Shown piece by piece: positions 43,965-53,057 of a DNA stretch of 64,000 nt (within the stretch, counting starts at the first letter, position 1; each line of letters begins with the position of its first letter). The position numbers and the translations under genes were made by a program. The notes below the pieces were generated by a model. It ran no database searches, was not told the origin of the DNA, and worked only from the letters and a program-made list of their open reading frames with translations. The stretch is taken from positions 261,856 through 325,855 of the forward strand of contig NZ_JAELVM010000001.1 in assembly GCF_016745235.1 (NCBI RefSeq). The letters run 5' to 3'. This DNA is from Chryseobacterium endalhagicum (GTDB lineage Bacteria > Bacteroidota > Bacteroidia > Flavobacteriales > Weeksellaceae).

Positions 43965-43982
43965 TATGTATGCTCATAAAAT

Positions 43983-44013
43983 ATTAAAACCGCTCATCAT
44001 GAGCGGTTTTAAT
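43983..44013. terminator. Bidirectional terminator
   Basis: ATTAAAACCGCTCAT and ATGAGCGGTTTTAAT, separated by one base, form an almost perfect palindrome between convergent genes. Confidence 0.9.
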
Positions 44014-44036
44014 ATATCAATTATAGATCGGAATTT

Positions 44037-44387
44037 TTATGTTCTCAGTATTTTCTCCATCTTTTTTCCTTTCGCCAATTCATCAATAAGTTTGTCCAGA
44101 TACCGGATATTTCTCATCAGTTCCTCTTCAATATCTTCCACACGATATCCGCAGATGACGCCTTTGATGAGTGAAACATTGGGATTGATGCGAGGAGCCT
44201 GCTCAAAAAATGTTTTAAAATCTGTTCTGTTTTCTAAAATTTCTTCCAGACTTTTTTCATCATATCCCGTTAACCAGAATATAATTTCATGAACTTCGGA
44301 TTTGGTACGGCCTTTCTTTTCGGCTTTCTGAATGTAATGCGGATACACGCTGGCAAAAGCCATGGCATAGACTCTGGTGTTATTCAT
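44037..44387 (-). CDS. DUF2200 family protein
   Basis: A 116-residue cytoplasmic protein with the family patterns [38 protein letters not shown] and [16 protein letters not shown]. The function of DUF2200 is unknown. It starts 5 bases after the alpha/beta hydrolase gene and ends this three-gene run (DHFR-like, hydrolase, DUF2200). Confidence 0.92.
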   Translation of the reverse strand: MNNTRVYAMAFASVYPHYIQKAEKKGRTKSEVHEIIFWLTGYDEKSLEEILENRTDFKTFFEQAPRINPNVSLIKGVICGYRVEDIEEELMRNIRYLDKLIDELAKGKKMEKILRT

Positions 44388-44392
44388 AGAAA

Positions 44393-45184
44393 TTAATTTG
44401 AAGACGAGTTCAGTTCCTGAAGAATATTTTCAAGAATCCGGTTGAATTCTTCTGGATTTTCAAGCATAGGGTAGTGGCCTGTACCTGCAATTTCAGTATA
44501 ATTATAATCTTTTAAATACTTTCTGTTATTCTCAATGTTAGTCGGAGAATTATCAGAATTGATGGCTCTTACCGGAACCGTCACTTTGGATGCAGCCTCT
44601 CTGAAATCTGTTTTATACAAAGGTTCCAGCAGGTCAATGGCTGTTTCCGAGGTATTTTGAAGGAATTCGTTCTGGATTTTTTGTCTTACATCGGCCGGTG
44701 TTTTTTCTGCAAAAAGATATTGGGGAAGAATATTTTCAACTGCATTTTTAAAATCACTGCGGTAATGCACGAACAGAAATTCTTCCACCTGTTCTTCTGT
44801 ATAGGTTTCATCCAGATCTTTTACCGTGTCTATCAGAATAAGTGCTTTCAGATTGGAAATTTTTAAAGCAGCCTCCAATACATATGCTCCTGACATAGAA
44901 TGGCCTACAAGAATAATTTCTTTGGAATCAATCTGAGAGGCTACTGCTTTGATATCATCTGCATATAATTCACTGGTCCATTTTTTTCTGGAAGTGTCAG
45001 ACTGGCCGTGTCCTGCAAGATCCATCTGTACAATCTGATAGCGGTCTTTGAAATATTCCAACTGGTGATTCCACCATTCTGCATTGCCGAGCCATCCGTG
45101 TACAAACAGCAGGGCAGTATTTCCGTGGCCGTTTTGTTGATAATGTATTTTCTGTCCGTCTGAGGACTGTGTGTATTTTTCCAT
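44393..45184 (-). CDS. Alpha/beta hydrolase
   Basis: A 263-residue hydrolase: [10 protein letters not shown] oxyanion region, DLAGHGQSD, nucleophile Ser96 in [11 protein letters not shown], and [14 protein letters not shown] with the catalytic His. No signal peptide, substrate unknown. It lies 23 bases behind the DHFR-like gene and 5 bases before DUF2200. Confidence 0.92.
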   Translation of the reverse strand: MEKYTQSSDGQKIHYQQNGHGNTALLFVHGWLGNAEWWNHQLEYFKDRYQIVQMDLAGHGQSDTSRKKWTSELYADDIKAVASQIDSKEIILVGHSMSGAYVLEAALKISNLKALILIDTVKDLDETYTEEQVEEFLFVHYRSDFKNAVENILPQYLFAEKTPADVRQKIQNEFLQNTSETAIDLLEPLYKTDFREAASKVTVPVRAINSDNSPTNIENNRKYLKDYNYTEIAGTGHYPMLENPEEFNRILENILQELNSSSN

Positions 45185-45207
45185 GTTTATTATTTCTGTG
45201 GTTTGGT

Positions 45208-45756
45208 TTATTTATTTTCCGGTTCGTAGATCAGCTGAACGACTCCTGATCTGAATACATTTGTGGTGATAAGCTTCAGTTTCAGCCTTTCTTTAAGATC
45301 TTCAAACAAAGGTTTTCCGCTGCCCAAAGCAACGGGATGAACTGAAATCCGGTATACATCAATAAGATCGAGCGTAATAAAGGTTTTAATAAGACCTGCT
45401 CCGCCGTACAGCCAGATGTCTTTTCCCGGTTGTTCTTTTATTTCACTTATTTTTCCAGCAATACCGGAACTGATAAATACGGCTCCGGGATCTTTTCTGG
45501 GCTGTCCTGAAAAAACATATTTATTTTTTGAGTGAATGGTTTTCCAGAATTCTGTTTCTTCCGGGGCTGCATGGTCTTCCGGCTGATAAGTTCCCCAGGC
45601 ATCATAGCTTACCCTTCCGTACAGAATAGTGTCGATGCTGTCCAGAAATCCTGTGAAATTCATATCGCCATCCATGATGCACCAGTCGGTTTCTCCATTG
45701 GGACCTTCGATAAACCCGTCTAAAGTGACAGCCAGATCCAGAATTATTTTCCTCAT
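45208..45756 (-). CDS. Dihydrofolate-reductase-like (RibD C-terminal domain) protein
   Basis: A 182-residue Rossmann-type reductase of the RibD_C/DHFR-like family: AVTLDGFIEGPNGETDW, TILYGRVSYDAW and YGGAGLIKTFITLDLIDVYRISVHPVALGSGKPLF. It binds NADPH; despite the fold it is not a housekeeping DHFR and its substrate is unknown. First of a three-gene run. Confidence 0.92.
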   Translation of the reverse strand: MRKIILDLAVTLDGFIEGPNGETDWCIMDGDMNFTGFLDSIDTILYGRVSYDAWGTYQPEDHAAPEETEFWKTIHSKNKYVFSGQPRKDPGAVFISSGIAGKISEIKEQPGKDIWLYGGAGLIKTFITLDLIDVYRISVHPVALGSGKPLFEDLKERLKLKLITTNVFRSGVVQLIYEPENK

Positions 45757-45837
45757 AAATTGTAGAATAACATGGTTTAGTATCTGTAAAAATACAGAAA
45801 AACGTTCTGAAGACAGAACGTTTTATACTGATAAAAT

Positions 45838-47082
45838 TTACCATTTCCATATTTGGGGTTCGTCTTTCCAGATCAGCAGCCTGAATTCCTCATAATGATT
45901 TCCGCTGCCTATGGTATGGGTATCTCTGAGCCCTTTGTTTAATTTTAATTTGTGTAAAATACCTGAATGTGCGGCGGCCCAAAGTGTTTCCCCATCCTCC
46001 GAAAGGGTCATTCCGGAAATGGTGGATCCTAAAAAGTATCTCCAGAGCTTATTCCCGTTTTTGTCAAAAGCCTTGATATATCCGTAAGCATCGCCCAAAA
46101 TGTAATAATCTTGTGCAGCTGTGCCTGCGTACACTCTCATTTCTTCATCAATAATGGTATAGTCATCACTTTCTGTATACGCTTCGATATCCGCACCTAC
46201 GAACTGATCAGAATTGATTCCTATAGTGATCCCGTTGTAGAAATGACAGGAATTGGTGATGAGCTGGCTGTCATCTTTAGCGAACAGGCAAAAATGCGGG
46301 TATGAGGACTGTGCGCCGATCGAGCCTAAAGTATTTCCTTCCGGATCTAAAATCCTGTGATCATAGCTTTGATCTCCCACTACAATGTAGGAATTATCAT
46401 TGGAAAGGGCAGCGTTTTCCATATCAATGTCCGGGGTCCAGTCTTCCTCATTATCTTCATTGAGGGGATGAATCAGCTTTTCTTCTTTTTGGGAGATCAG
46501 ATAGATTCCGAATGAAGTGACGAGAAGAACTTTGCTTCCATCATTGAAAGGGATCAGTTCTGTAATTCCTAATTCTACTGTTTGGTTCAATTCAAATTCA
46601 TTGATGAGTTTTCCTTCCCAGCCTTGATACGTTGATATTTTACCGGGAGTTGCTATGGCAAAAACATTATTCTGTCTGGATTTTCCAACGGCCTGAATAT
46701 TTTCGTCAAGTGGAGTCACCTGATCATGATCCAGCAGATACGCCTGTCTTTTTTCATAAGAAGTTCCGGTCATGAAAACAATCTTCTGATCTGAAATAAA
46801 CTGAAGCTGCTCAATACTTTGAGATCTGTTTTCAAAAAGCGGGATCATAGGCGTATGGGCCGGTGGAAAAAATACCCTGAAGTTTTCCACATCTCCGTTC
46901 TGGTTGGCTGCTTTCAACAGATTAAAAACGCCTTCAGCAAGATGAGCTCTTTTATCCTCAGGTTCTTTACCTTTCCAGTTTTCCCAGCCGTTTTTTTCAC
47001 CGAAATCTACCATTTCATTAATTTCTGTAGCATACTGTTCCCCTTTTGAGAACCATTCTTCCTGGATTTTAGTGTTTTGCAT
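45838..47082 (-). CDS. Beta-propeller-like protein of unknown function
   Basis: A 414-residue protein without signal peptide. The N-terminal 100 residues are helical (EEWFSKGEQYATEINEMVDF); the rest has repeating four-stranded blade patterns ending in short WD/PQQ-like motifs (GYIKAFDKNGNKLWRYF, GILHKLKLN). It is likely a cytoplasmic scaffold. I cannot name the family. It opens a stretch of accessory genes on the minus strand. Confidence 0.72.
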   Translation of the reverse strand: MQNTKIQEEWFSKGEQYATEINEMVDFGEKNGWENWKGKEPEDKRAHLAEGVFNLLKAANQNGDVENFRVFFPPAHTPMIPLFENRSQSIEQLQFISDQKIVFMTGTSYEKRQAYLLDHDQVTPLDENIQAVGKSRQNNVFAIATPGKISTYQGWEGKLINEFELNQTVELGITELIPFNDGSKVLLVTSFGIYLISQKEEKLIHPLNEDNEEDWTPDIDMENAALSNDNSYIVVGDQSYDHRILDPEGNTLGSIGAQSSYPHFCLFAKDDSQLITNSCHFYNGITIGINSDQFVGADIEAYTESDDYTIIDEEMRVYAGTAAQDYYILGDAYGYIKAFDKNGNKLWRYFLGSTISGMTLSEDGETLWAAAHSGILHKLKLNKGLRDTHTIGSGNHYEEFRLLIWKDEPQIWKW

Positions 47083-47103
47083 ATTGTTAAATAGTTTAAT
47101 GTA

Positions 47104-47862
47104 TTATTTGAAATTCACCCGTTCCTCATGATAGCCGCTGATTTTACTGCTGCTTCCTTTTAAGAGCTTAGGATTGACTGTTCCCGTTTTCTCTGCCGTG
47201 AACTCAAAACTCATGATGCTCAATCTTTCGCCGGGTTTGGAGAAATTTTCTTTTTTTACGGTATAGCTTCCGGCCGGACCAATCTTTATGGTATCTGCAG
47301 CCTGTTCTACAAAGGTTTCTATATTATTTTCTTCTTTGGTATGAACTTTAACACTTCTGGAGAGATACAGAACGTTGACATCCTGAAGACCTGACCATTG
47401 TATGGAATAATCCTGGTTCAGGGGAGCTTCTTCTTTATAGATGATATTCCTGGAACTGCTGTGTTTTAATGAAGGAATATTGCCGAGAAAGAATTTTTTC
47501 CCGTTAGCCAGCTGAATCTGAAGTTCATAACTGCCGTTTTTCGGAGGAACATCTTCGGTGCGGTAATCGTAGTTTTTACTGTAATAAAGCTGCTGCATAA
47601 TCCGGTATTCTGCTTTTTTACCATTGACGGATATCTTCACGGAGTCGTTTCCGAATTCCTTTCCTTTTTTATCATACAGGATCACAGAAACAGTATTGTC
47701 ATTCTCATCTGTTAAACTTTGGAATACTTCAATTTCAGCTTTGATATCTGAAATATCTTTGATTTGAGATGCAGGCGCCGGTTCTGAACAGGAATTGATC
47801 AGAAACGATATACAGCATAGCAGGAGACAAAGCTTTGTTTTTACATAGCCGTGGGTTTTCAT
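47104..47862 (-). CDS. Lipoprotein of unknown function
   Basis: A 252-residue lipoprotein with lipobox LINSC (acylated Cys25), then beta-rich sequence without a known motif (VNGKKAEYRIMQQLYYSKNYDYRT, GSYELQIQLANGKKFFL). It ends 21 bases before the beta-propeller gene starts, on the same strand. Confidence 0.75.
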   Translation of the reverse strand: MKTHGYVKTKLCLLLCCISFLINSCSEPAPASQIKDISDIKAEIEVFQSLTDENDNTVSVILYDKKGKEFGNDSVKISVNGKKAEYRIMQQLYYSKNYDYRTEDVPPKNGSYELQIQLANGKKFFLGNIPSLKHSSSRNIIYKEEAPLNQDYSIQWSGLQDVNVLYLSRSVKVHTKEENNIETFVEQAADTIKIGPAGSYTVKKENFSKPGERLSIMSFEFTAEKTGTVNPKLLKGSSSKISGYHEERVNFK

Positions 47863-48071
47863 AATGTGATGTTTGGTGTGACGGAAACCGTTTCCGGAGT
47901 GTTAAATTACAAAAAGAAACAGAATGGGATATCTGAGAGCGGGCTAATTTGTAAAAAAAGTAAAATGTATTGATGTAAAATGACTGGATAGTACATTTTT
48001 AAATTATGGTATTTTCTTGGGTTTAATAATCGCAAGGCTAGACCAAGTTTTTTAATAAAATGCTCTTTAAT

Positions 48072-48115
48072 AAGGATAAACAAAGGCATTTCATTTAAAA
48101 AAGTAAAACAAGGAG
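48072..48115. repeat. Fragment of the 396-bp repeat family
   Basis: AAGGATAAACAAAGGCATTTCA matches the GATAAACAAAGGCGTTTCA block of the repeats at 37-41 kb. Confidence 0.5.
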
Positions 48116-48136
48116 TATTTTAACGGGTTAATACAG

Positions 48137-48643
48137 TCAAAAATGATAATAATCTTTGAAATTTTTTCTTTCAAGGATTTTCCAGTTGCTGTTCATAAAA
48201 TCCACAGAAGCGCCAGTGCTTTTTTTACTGTCAATGCTGAGTTCATAGAAATCACAGCCCCAGTCTTTATTCATCATCGTGTAATGAGGCCTGACAAGAT
48301 ATTTGAAGTCATAAATCTTTTTAACAGGTTCGTTTTTGATGCTTACAAACACGGTATCCGTCAGCAGAATATCATTTTTCAAGGAATAATTTCTCAGATG
48401 CCTTAAAGAATCGGAAATGGTTTCAGGGATTTTATCGCTGTACTCTTTAATGATCTGATCGCCTCTTTTTATTTTGATATGAATAGAATCTGCCTCTTTT
48501 GGAAAATATCCGAAGAAAGAAATATTAAACCCGTCAATTTGGGTTTTAGCAGAACATTCTTTTTCGATTTTGGCCAGCCTTTCTTTATCGCTTTCGCAGG
48601 AAAGTAAGAATACACCCAATAAAACAAAAAACATCGGCTTCAT
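48137..48643 (-). CDS. Lipoprotein of unknown function
   Basis: A 168-residue lipoprotein: signal with lipobox FLLSC (Cys16) and a mixed body with a Cys at about 135 in NKDWGCDFYEL. No family recognised. Its start overlaps the stop of the upstream secreted-protein gene by one base (TGATG), so both belong together. Confidence 0.75.
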   Translation of the reverse strand: MKPMFFVLLGVFLLSCESDKERLAKIEKECSAKTQIDGFNISFFGYFPKEADSIHIKIKRGDQIIKEYSDKIPETISDSLRHLRNYSLKNDILLTDTVFVSIKNEPVKKIYDFKYLVRPHYTMMNKDWGCDFYELSIDSKKSTGASVDFMNSNWKILERKNFKDYYHF

Positions 48644-49389
48644 CAGTTTTTGAAATATTTTTCGTCGATATTTCCTTCAAATTCATTAGAAATTACATTT
48701 TTCAAACGGTATCTGAAGAGGGTTTTGATATTTCCGTTTAGCCTTGGCTGAAAAACAGTTATTATCTGTTCCGGCTTTAGTATAATGTATTGAATTCCAG
48801 TGCCGCATGTGTATCTTCTGTAATCATAGATCTTAACCCAGTTGTTGTCTTTGTCCAGAGCTTCCAGTTCCAGGGGGATGTGATTTCCAAATCCAATTAT
48901 AATATCTTTATTTTCTTTATTATAAATGGTAACGGGAAATCCGTCATAATAAGTTGTTACATTGGGAATTTCTCTGGTGGGTTTTTGACCAGCATCTATT
49001 CTGTCCAATTCAGCTTCAAATTCTTCTTCTGTTATTTTTGTATAATCAGTTAAAGTGTAGCTCAATGGTGTTGTCTGGTTAATATCTACAAAGATTCTGA
49101 CATTTTCGTAATCATCCTTGTACCGTCTATTCATGATATCCGTAGGGCGTTCATAATTATTTTTGAGAATTGGGTTATACCCGTAATCATCGGTATAATT
49201 TAATTCTATCAAAGGTTGTGCTTTTCCCAGGTATTGTACCGTTGAAAGGTAAAACAACAAAATATCATCTGTCTTCTCAAGCTTTTGAAGCTTAATGTTT
49301 TTGTCAGAAATTATATACGATGGTTTAATTTCCGACTGTCCTCTGCAAACAAAAGAAAAGGCAATAAATAATACGTAAAATATTTTCAT
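48643..49389 (-). CDS. Secreted protein of unknown function
   Basis: A 248-residue protein with signal peptide (1-17, ending VCRGQ). The body is rich in Tyr/Asn and beta structure (YLGKAQPLIELNYTDDYGYN, NVRIFVDINQTTPLSYTL). No family recognised. It is coupled to the following lipoprotein gene; both may act in the envelope. Confidence 0.72.
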   Translation of the reverse strand: MKIFYVLFIAFSFVCRGQSEIKPSYIISDKNIKLQKLEKTDDILLFYLSTVQYLGKAQPLIELNYTDDYGYNPILKNNYERPTDIMNRRYKDDYENVRIFVDINQTTPLSYTLTDYTKITEEEFEAELDRIDAGQKPTREIPNVTTYYDGFPVTIYNKENKDIIIGFGNHIPLELEALDKDNNWVKIYDYRRYTCGTGIQYIILKPEQIITVFQPRLNGNIKTLFRYRLKNVISNEFEGNIDEKYFKN

Positions 49390-49407
49390 GAATTAATGCA
49401 AGGATTT

Positions 49408-49899
49408 TTATGGTAAAAGTTTCTTCGAATAATTATATACCGATTTATTATACCTCGGCAAATGAGCAGACAATGCTTGAAGAACCAAAGATAAAGCCTC
49501 CTTATCACAATCCATAGAAGAAAGTGACAGTGCGAGAAAAGCATTGACGGCATCATCCAGTTCATCGGAATAATTTTCTTTTTCTTCCCTGAGAATCTGA
49601 ATGCTTTCATGTATTTTCCCGTTATTCCGCAAAGTGCTGGCCAGCTGTATTCTTGCTCTTCTCCTTCGTAATCCTGTAAGTCCTGACTCTAAAGCTGATC
49701 TGTAAAGCGGTTCTGCACTTTTTTCAAAACCTGTTGAATCATAGGCGCAGGCTTTTTCAAAATTTGAGATGGCAGGTTGATTATCCGAAATCTTACTTGT
49801 GTGTACCTTTATTTTCTCAATAAACGCATCATTGGAAAGTGTTCCCAATTGATCCCAGATTATTTTTAATTCATTTTCCCAAATTTCGAAATCAGTCAT
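49408..49899 (-). CDS. Tetratricopeptide-repeat protein
   Basis: A 163-residue cytoplasmic all-helical protein with TPR-like repeats, best seen in ISNFEKACAYDSTGFEKSAEPLYRSALESG and ARIQLASTLRNNGKIHESIQILREE, like the TPR_5 group. It should mediate protein contacts. It lies 18 bases ahead of the secreted-protein gene on the same strand. Confidence 0.85.
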   Translation of the reverse strand: MTDFEIWENELKIIWDQLGTLSNDAFIEKIKVHTSKISDNQPAISNFEKACAYDSTGFEKSAEPLYRSALESGLTGLRRRRARIQLASTLRNNGKIHESIQILREEKENYSDELDDAVNAFLALSLSSMDCDKEALSLVLQALSAHLPRYNKSVYNYSKKLLP

Positions 49900-49942
49900 T
49901 TTTTATTTTGTTTAGCATTTTCAACAGGCCGATAGTTTTCTG

Positions 49943-50461
49943 CTAAGCCTCAGATTTCACTTCCGAATCTTTGAAGACATTCCAGAAATTATAATCCGTC
50001 ATAGGAGCATCTGTGATCCCTACATTTCTTCCCATAGTAACAATCTGCCCTCTGTGATAAGCTCCGTGAACCACAACATGCTGGATGTATTCATATTTGG
50101 AAAAATCACACTGGAACCATGGAGATTCAACCTTCACATTTTGGGCTAGATCTTCTTCAGACAGGCCTTCCACATATTCCATTAACTTCCTTGAATTGTC
50201 TTTTATGCCGTTAAAAATTTCATCTTTGCTCACGGCAGCTGAGATTCGTCCAAAATCAAAATCACTATTTTCTCCAATATAACTCCACCAGTATTCCTGG
50301 GTCTGCCAGATATGGTGCAGAGTCGTTAAGATCGTCGGGAAACTGGAAATAACCTCCTGATTAAGCTGTTCATCGGACTTTGTAGAAAGCCAGTCGATAT
50401 ACTTACTCACAACCCAATGGTTGTACTGAACAGTGTGCGTGATTAATGTTTTTAAATTCAT
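49943..50461 (-). CDS. DinB-family protein
   Basis: A 172-residue four-helix protein of the DinB/DfsB superfamily with metal-binding histidines in TLHHIWQTQEYWW and QHVVVHGAYHRGQIV. It is not a DNA polymerase; many relatives are thiol transferases. Substrate unknown. Upstream is a gap with heptad repeats. Confidence 0.9.
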   Translation of the reverse strand: MNLKTLITHTVQYNHWVVSKYIDWLSTKSDEQLNQEVISSFPTILTTLHHIWQTQEYWWSYIGENSDFDFGRISAAVSKDEIFNGIKDNSRKLMEYVEGLSEEDLAQNVKVESPWFQCDFSKYEYIQHVVVHGAYHRGQIVTMGRNVGITDAPMTDYNFWNVFKDSEVKSEA

Positions 50462-50515
50462 GATAATATTTTGTTTTTATGAGTTTGGTGTTATAAAAAT
50501 AAGTAAAATACTGAT

Positions 50516-50550
50516 TGAATTTTGAATTTTGAATGGTGAATGGTGAATTT
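50516..50550. repeat. Five heptanucleotide units (TGAATTT/TGAATGG)
   Basis: TGAATTT x2, TGAATGG x2, TGAATTT in a perfect 7-base rhythm upstream of the DinB-family gene. Confidence 0.8.
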
Positions 50551-50575
50551 TGCTTCGCAAGTGAAATGTAAATTT

Positions 50576-50613
50576 AAGAGTCAAGAATCAAGAGCCAAGA
50601 ACCAAGAGGCAAG
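50576..50613. repeat. Five heptanucleotide units (AAGARYC)
   Basis: AAGAGTC, AAGAATC, AAGAGCC, AAGAACC, AAGAGGC and a partial unit. The rest of the gap to 50753 has CTCCAAC/CTCTAAC-like short repeats and no gene. Confidence 0.85.
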
Positions 50614-50753
50614 ATGTTAGATTTCAGACTGATATTAAGAATATTATTTGACTATCCTGCCACTCAAGTCCTTCAAGCCCCGGAAATACGCATCCCGAAA
50701 CGCTCCAACTCTCCAACACTCTAACCCTACGACTCTCAACCCCGCATCCCGTA

Positions 50754-51599
50754 TCAGGTAAGTTTTGCTAACTGAGTCTGAAATTCATCTGCAGCTATAG
50801 TTCCCATCGCCCATTGATACTGAAGTAATTCGTATTGTTCATTTTTTGTCAATGGCTTCTGATGAATCGTTTCTATGATCTGATCCTCATCCGGTAATGC
50901 TTCCAAAATATCAGTTTTTTGCTGGAATGCTTTAAAATATCTGATTCCGAATTTTCTCTGGGAAACAGCATTGAAGTGAATCTTGTCAGGATTAGCCGTT
51001 AAGCCTTTAGCAGATACAAAATAACAGTGATGATGATCTTTTGCAAATTGGATCAGTGCTGCATTCACTTCATGATGTTCATTAAAATACTGACAGTAGA
51101 TACCGTCCTGTAAAAAATCTCCTAATCCTCCAATGATGACCGGAAGGTCCGGAGCATTCAATTCTTCCCTCAAAGTTTTTATAATGATAGCGAGCTTTTC
51201 TTTATAAGTCAGATGCTTTTTTCCGTTGCTGTCACTTTCTCCCTGATGCCACAGAATTCCACTCAAAACGCTGATTTTTTGTGCAGCTTTTGCCTGTAGG
51301 ACGGCATTTTGAAATAATGGACCTTCCACCGACCAGTCATCCAGACTTGTACCGCCATCCGCACACGGAATTAATGCAATATCATCTTTCTGATTAAGGA
51401 ATAAACGCCATGAAGAAGCAAAACTAGCCGCCAGACTGATCCCGGAAGTGGAACGGTCATCATTAACCGGTTCTGTCATCATCTGCCATCTTCCGTTTCT
51501 CAGCATTTTAATCTTTTCGTCATAAATAGGAGGGACTTGGTTAAGAAACCCGCGACCTGCCATATTGGATTGGCCGATCATTAAAAATGAGTGTATCAT
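50754..51599 (-). CDS. Sialate O-acetylesterase-like SGNH hydrolase
   Basis: A 281-residue esterase: nucleophile Ser11 in MIGQSNMAGRG, ADGGTSLDDW, and WHQGESDSNG with the oxyanion/catalytic residues of the SASA group. It lacks a signal peptide, unlike many sialate esterases, so its substrate may be a cytoplasmic or different acetyl ester. The TetR gene ends 25 bases upstream on the same strand and may control it. Confidence 0.9.
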   Translation of the reverse strand: MIHSFLMIGQSNMAGRGFLNQVPPIYDEKIKMLRNGRWQMMTEPVNDDRSTSGISLAASFASSWRLFLNQKDDIALIPCADGGTSLDDWSVEGPLFQNAVLQAKAAQKISVLSGILWHQGESDSNGKKHLTYKEKLAIIIKTLREELNAPDLPVIIGGLGDFLQDGIYCQYFNEHHEVNAALIQFAKDHHHCYFVSAKGLTANPDKIHFNAVSQRKFGIRYFKAFQQKTDILEALPDEDQIIETIHQKPLTKNEQYELLQYQWAMGTIAADEFQTQLAKLT

Positions 51600-51623
51600 T
51601 GTACGTATTGATTATTCTGTTCT

Positions 51624-52235
51624 TTATTTTTTTAGTGCTTTGCAGACTTTGTTGAAGGTCACCCATACCATTTCGTCTGTCAGAACAAAAGGTAATCCGT
51701 TGATATTTCTTCCCTGCTGATGAAAGCGCAATAAGTTGTGTAGGGGAGCAAAAGCAATGGACCAGAAAATTTCAAATGGCAATTCATCAATTTCTCCACG
51801 CTGCACTGCATTGGAGATAAAATGTAAAAGATTGTTTTTGAATTCGCTCATAAACGTTCCCGGCTTTTCATTAAACATTTTAATAAACAGCTGGCTGTAA
51901 TGAGAATTGTTAATCTGTTCAAAGAAGGGCAGCACCAGAGGATTTTTGAGGGCATATTGGTATCTGTTCGTCCATTGTACACGCATTCCTTCTTCGAAAG
52001 CAGAAGCCGGATCGAACCCCTCATTGATTTCAGCTTCCATTTTGTTTCCTTCTTCAATAACCAGTTTCAGGATGAGATCATCTTTATCTTTATAATACAC
52101 ATAAGGCGTCCCTACAGAGATATTACAGGCTTTCGCCAGTTTATTGATCGTAAAGCCATCCAATCCATCTTTTACAATGATTTCAATAGCTTTCTCTTTT
52201 ATATTGTTTTCTTTGTTAAGATCCCGGTTTCGCAT
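51624..52235 (-). CDS. TetR/AcrR family regulator
   Basis: A 203-residue repressor. The N-terminal helix-turn-helix (about 15-60) is AIEIIVKDGLDGFTINKLAKACNISVGTPYVYYKDKDDL; the C-terminal half is the ligand domain. The ATG at 52235 is chosen over an in-frame TTG at 52250. A palindrome with 7-base arms lies between the likely promoter and the start, fitting self-repression; the esterase gene is the likely co-regulated partner. Confidence 0.93.
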   Translation of the reverse strand: MRNRDLNKENNIKEKAIEIIVKDGLDGFTINKLAKACNISVGTPYVYYKDKDDLILKLVIEEGNKMEAEINEGFDPASAFEEGMRVQWTNRYQYALKNPLVLPFFEQINNSHYSQLFIKMFNEKPGTFMSEFKNNLLHFISNAVQRGEIDELPFEIFWSIAFAPLHNLLRFHQQGRNINGLPFVLTDEMVWVTFNKVCKALKK

Positions 52236-52262
52236 ATTTCTTATTATCAATTGATTATAATT

Positions 52263-52278
52263 AAATGAATGTTCATTT
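52263..52278 (-). promoter_or_regulatory. Likely TetR operator
   Basis: AAATGAA-TG-TTCATTT, two perfect 7-base arms, lies just downstream of the -7 element TACATTTG (minus strand, 52297-52290), where binding would block transcription. Confidence 0.6.
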
Positions 52279-52289
52279 CATTATAAATG

Positions 52290-52297
52290 CAAATGTA
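52290..52297 (-). promoter_or_regulatory. -7 promoter element of the tetR-like gene
   Basis: TACATTTG on the minus strand matches TAnnTTTG. Confidence 0.5.
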
Positions 52298-52334
52298 TAT
52301 TATTTTCAGATCACTACAAAAAATAGGATTCAGA

Positions 52335-52988
52335 TTATTTTTTAGGATAGCCGGGAATGTTAAGGCCAAGAATAATATTGTGCTTTGTTATCTGAATATT
52401 ACCTTTAGTCAAAGGATTTACAATACCGCTTCCGCCACGGTTTTCCTGAGGATATTTTTTGAAATAGGGAATAAGAAGTTGATCATCTTCAAAATTAATT
52501 TCATCAGTGTAATATTCATTGGCAACATCAGGTTCTTTTACGGAGAGGTGAATGTGTGCAGGAAGTGTTTGATCAGGATAAGGTGCGGGCCGTATTGTTT
52601 TAATCGTATATTTTCCTGCCGCATCTGTTTTTACCCATCCGCGGATATGCCCGTGACGTTCTGCCCGTTTATCCATTCCTTTTTTTGGGGAATAATAACC
52701 GTTATTGTCGGTTTGCCAGTAATAGATAATAACATTGGGTGCAGGTGTTTTTCCGTTACGTTGAAATACAGTTCCTGAGACGATTAATTTCTGACCTTTT
52801 TCATTCCAGCCGGGGCTTGTATCTTCGGAACGAATTTCTTTGGGCATTCCCACGTACATGATTTCACAGCCGTCGCAGCCACCGCCGACCATTTTGGTAT
52901 TTACTTCTTTTTCGGAGGTCTGTCCGTTGCAGCTTACGAATCCTAAACAAGGAATCAGCATTATGATGTATACAATCAATGTTTTCAT
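52335..52988 (-). CDS. Intradiol ring-cleavage dioxygenase-like lipoprotein
   Basis: A 217-residue envelope protein: signal with lipobox GFVSC (Cys20), and a domain resembling intradiol dioxygenases with possible iron ligands in YYWQTDNNGYY, AERHGHIRGW and PAHIHL (two Tyr, two His). It also holds a CDGCE cluster near residue 40. Family members outside catechol pathways have unknown substrates. The LytTR regulator gene lies 69 bases upstream on the same strand. Confidence 0.85.
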   Translation of the reverse strand: MKTLIVYIIMLIPCLGFVSCNGQTSEKEVNTKMVGGGCDGCEIMYVGMPKEIRSEDTSPGWNEKGQKLIVSGTVFQRNGKTPAPNVIIYYWQTDNNGYYSPKKGMDKRAERHGHIRGWVKTDAAGKYTIKTIRPAPYPDQTLPAHIHLSVKEPDVANEYYTDEINFEDDQLLIPYFKKYPQENRGGSGIVNPLTKGNIQITKHNIILGLNIPGYPKK

Positions 52989-53057
52989 AGTTTAAAACTT
53001 TTTGCAAAGTTTATCACATAAATCATTGATTTTCAAATTGAATATGCTAAGATGAGT

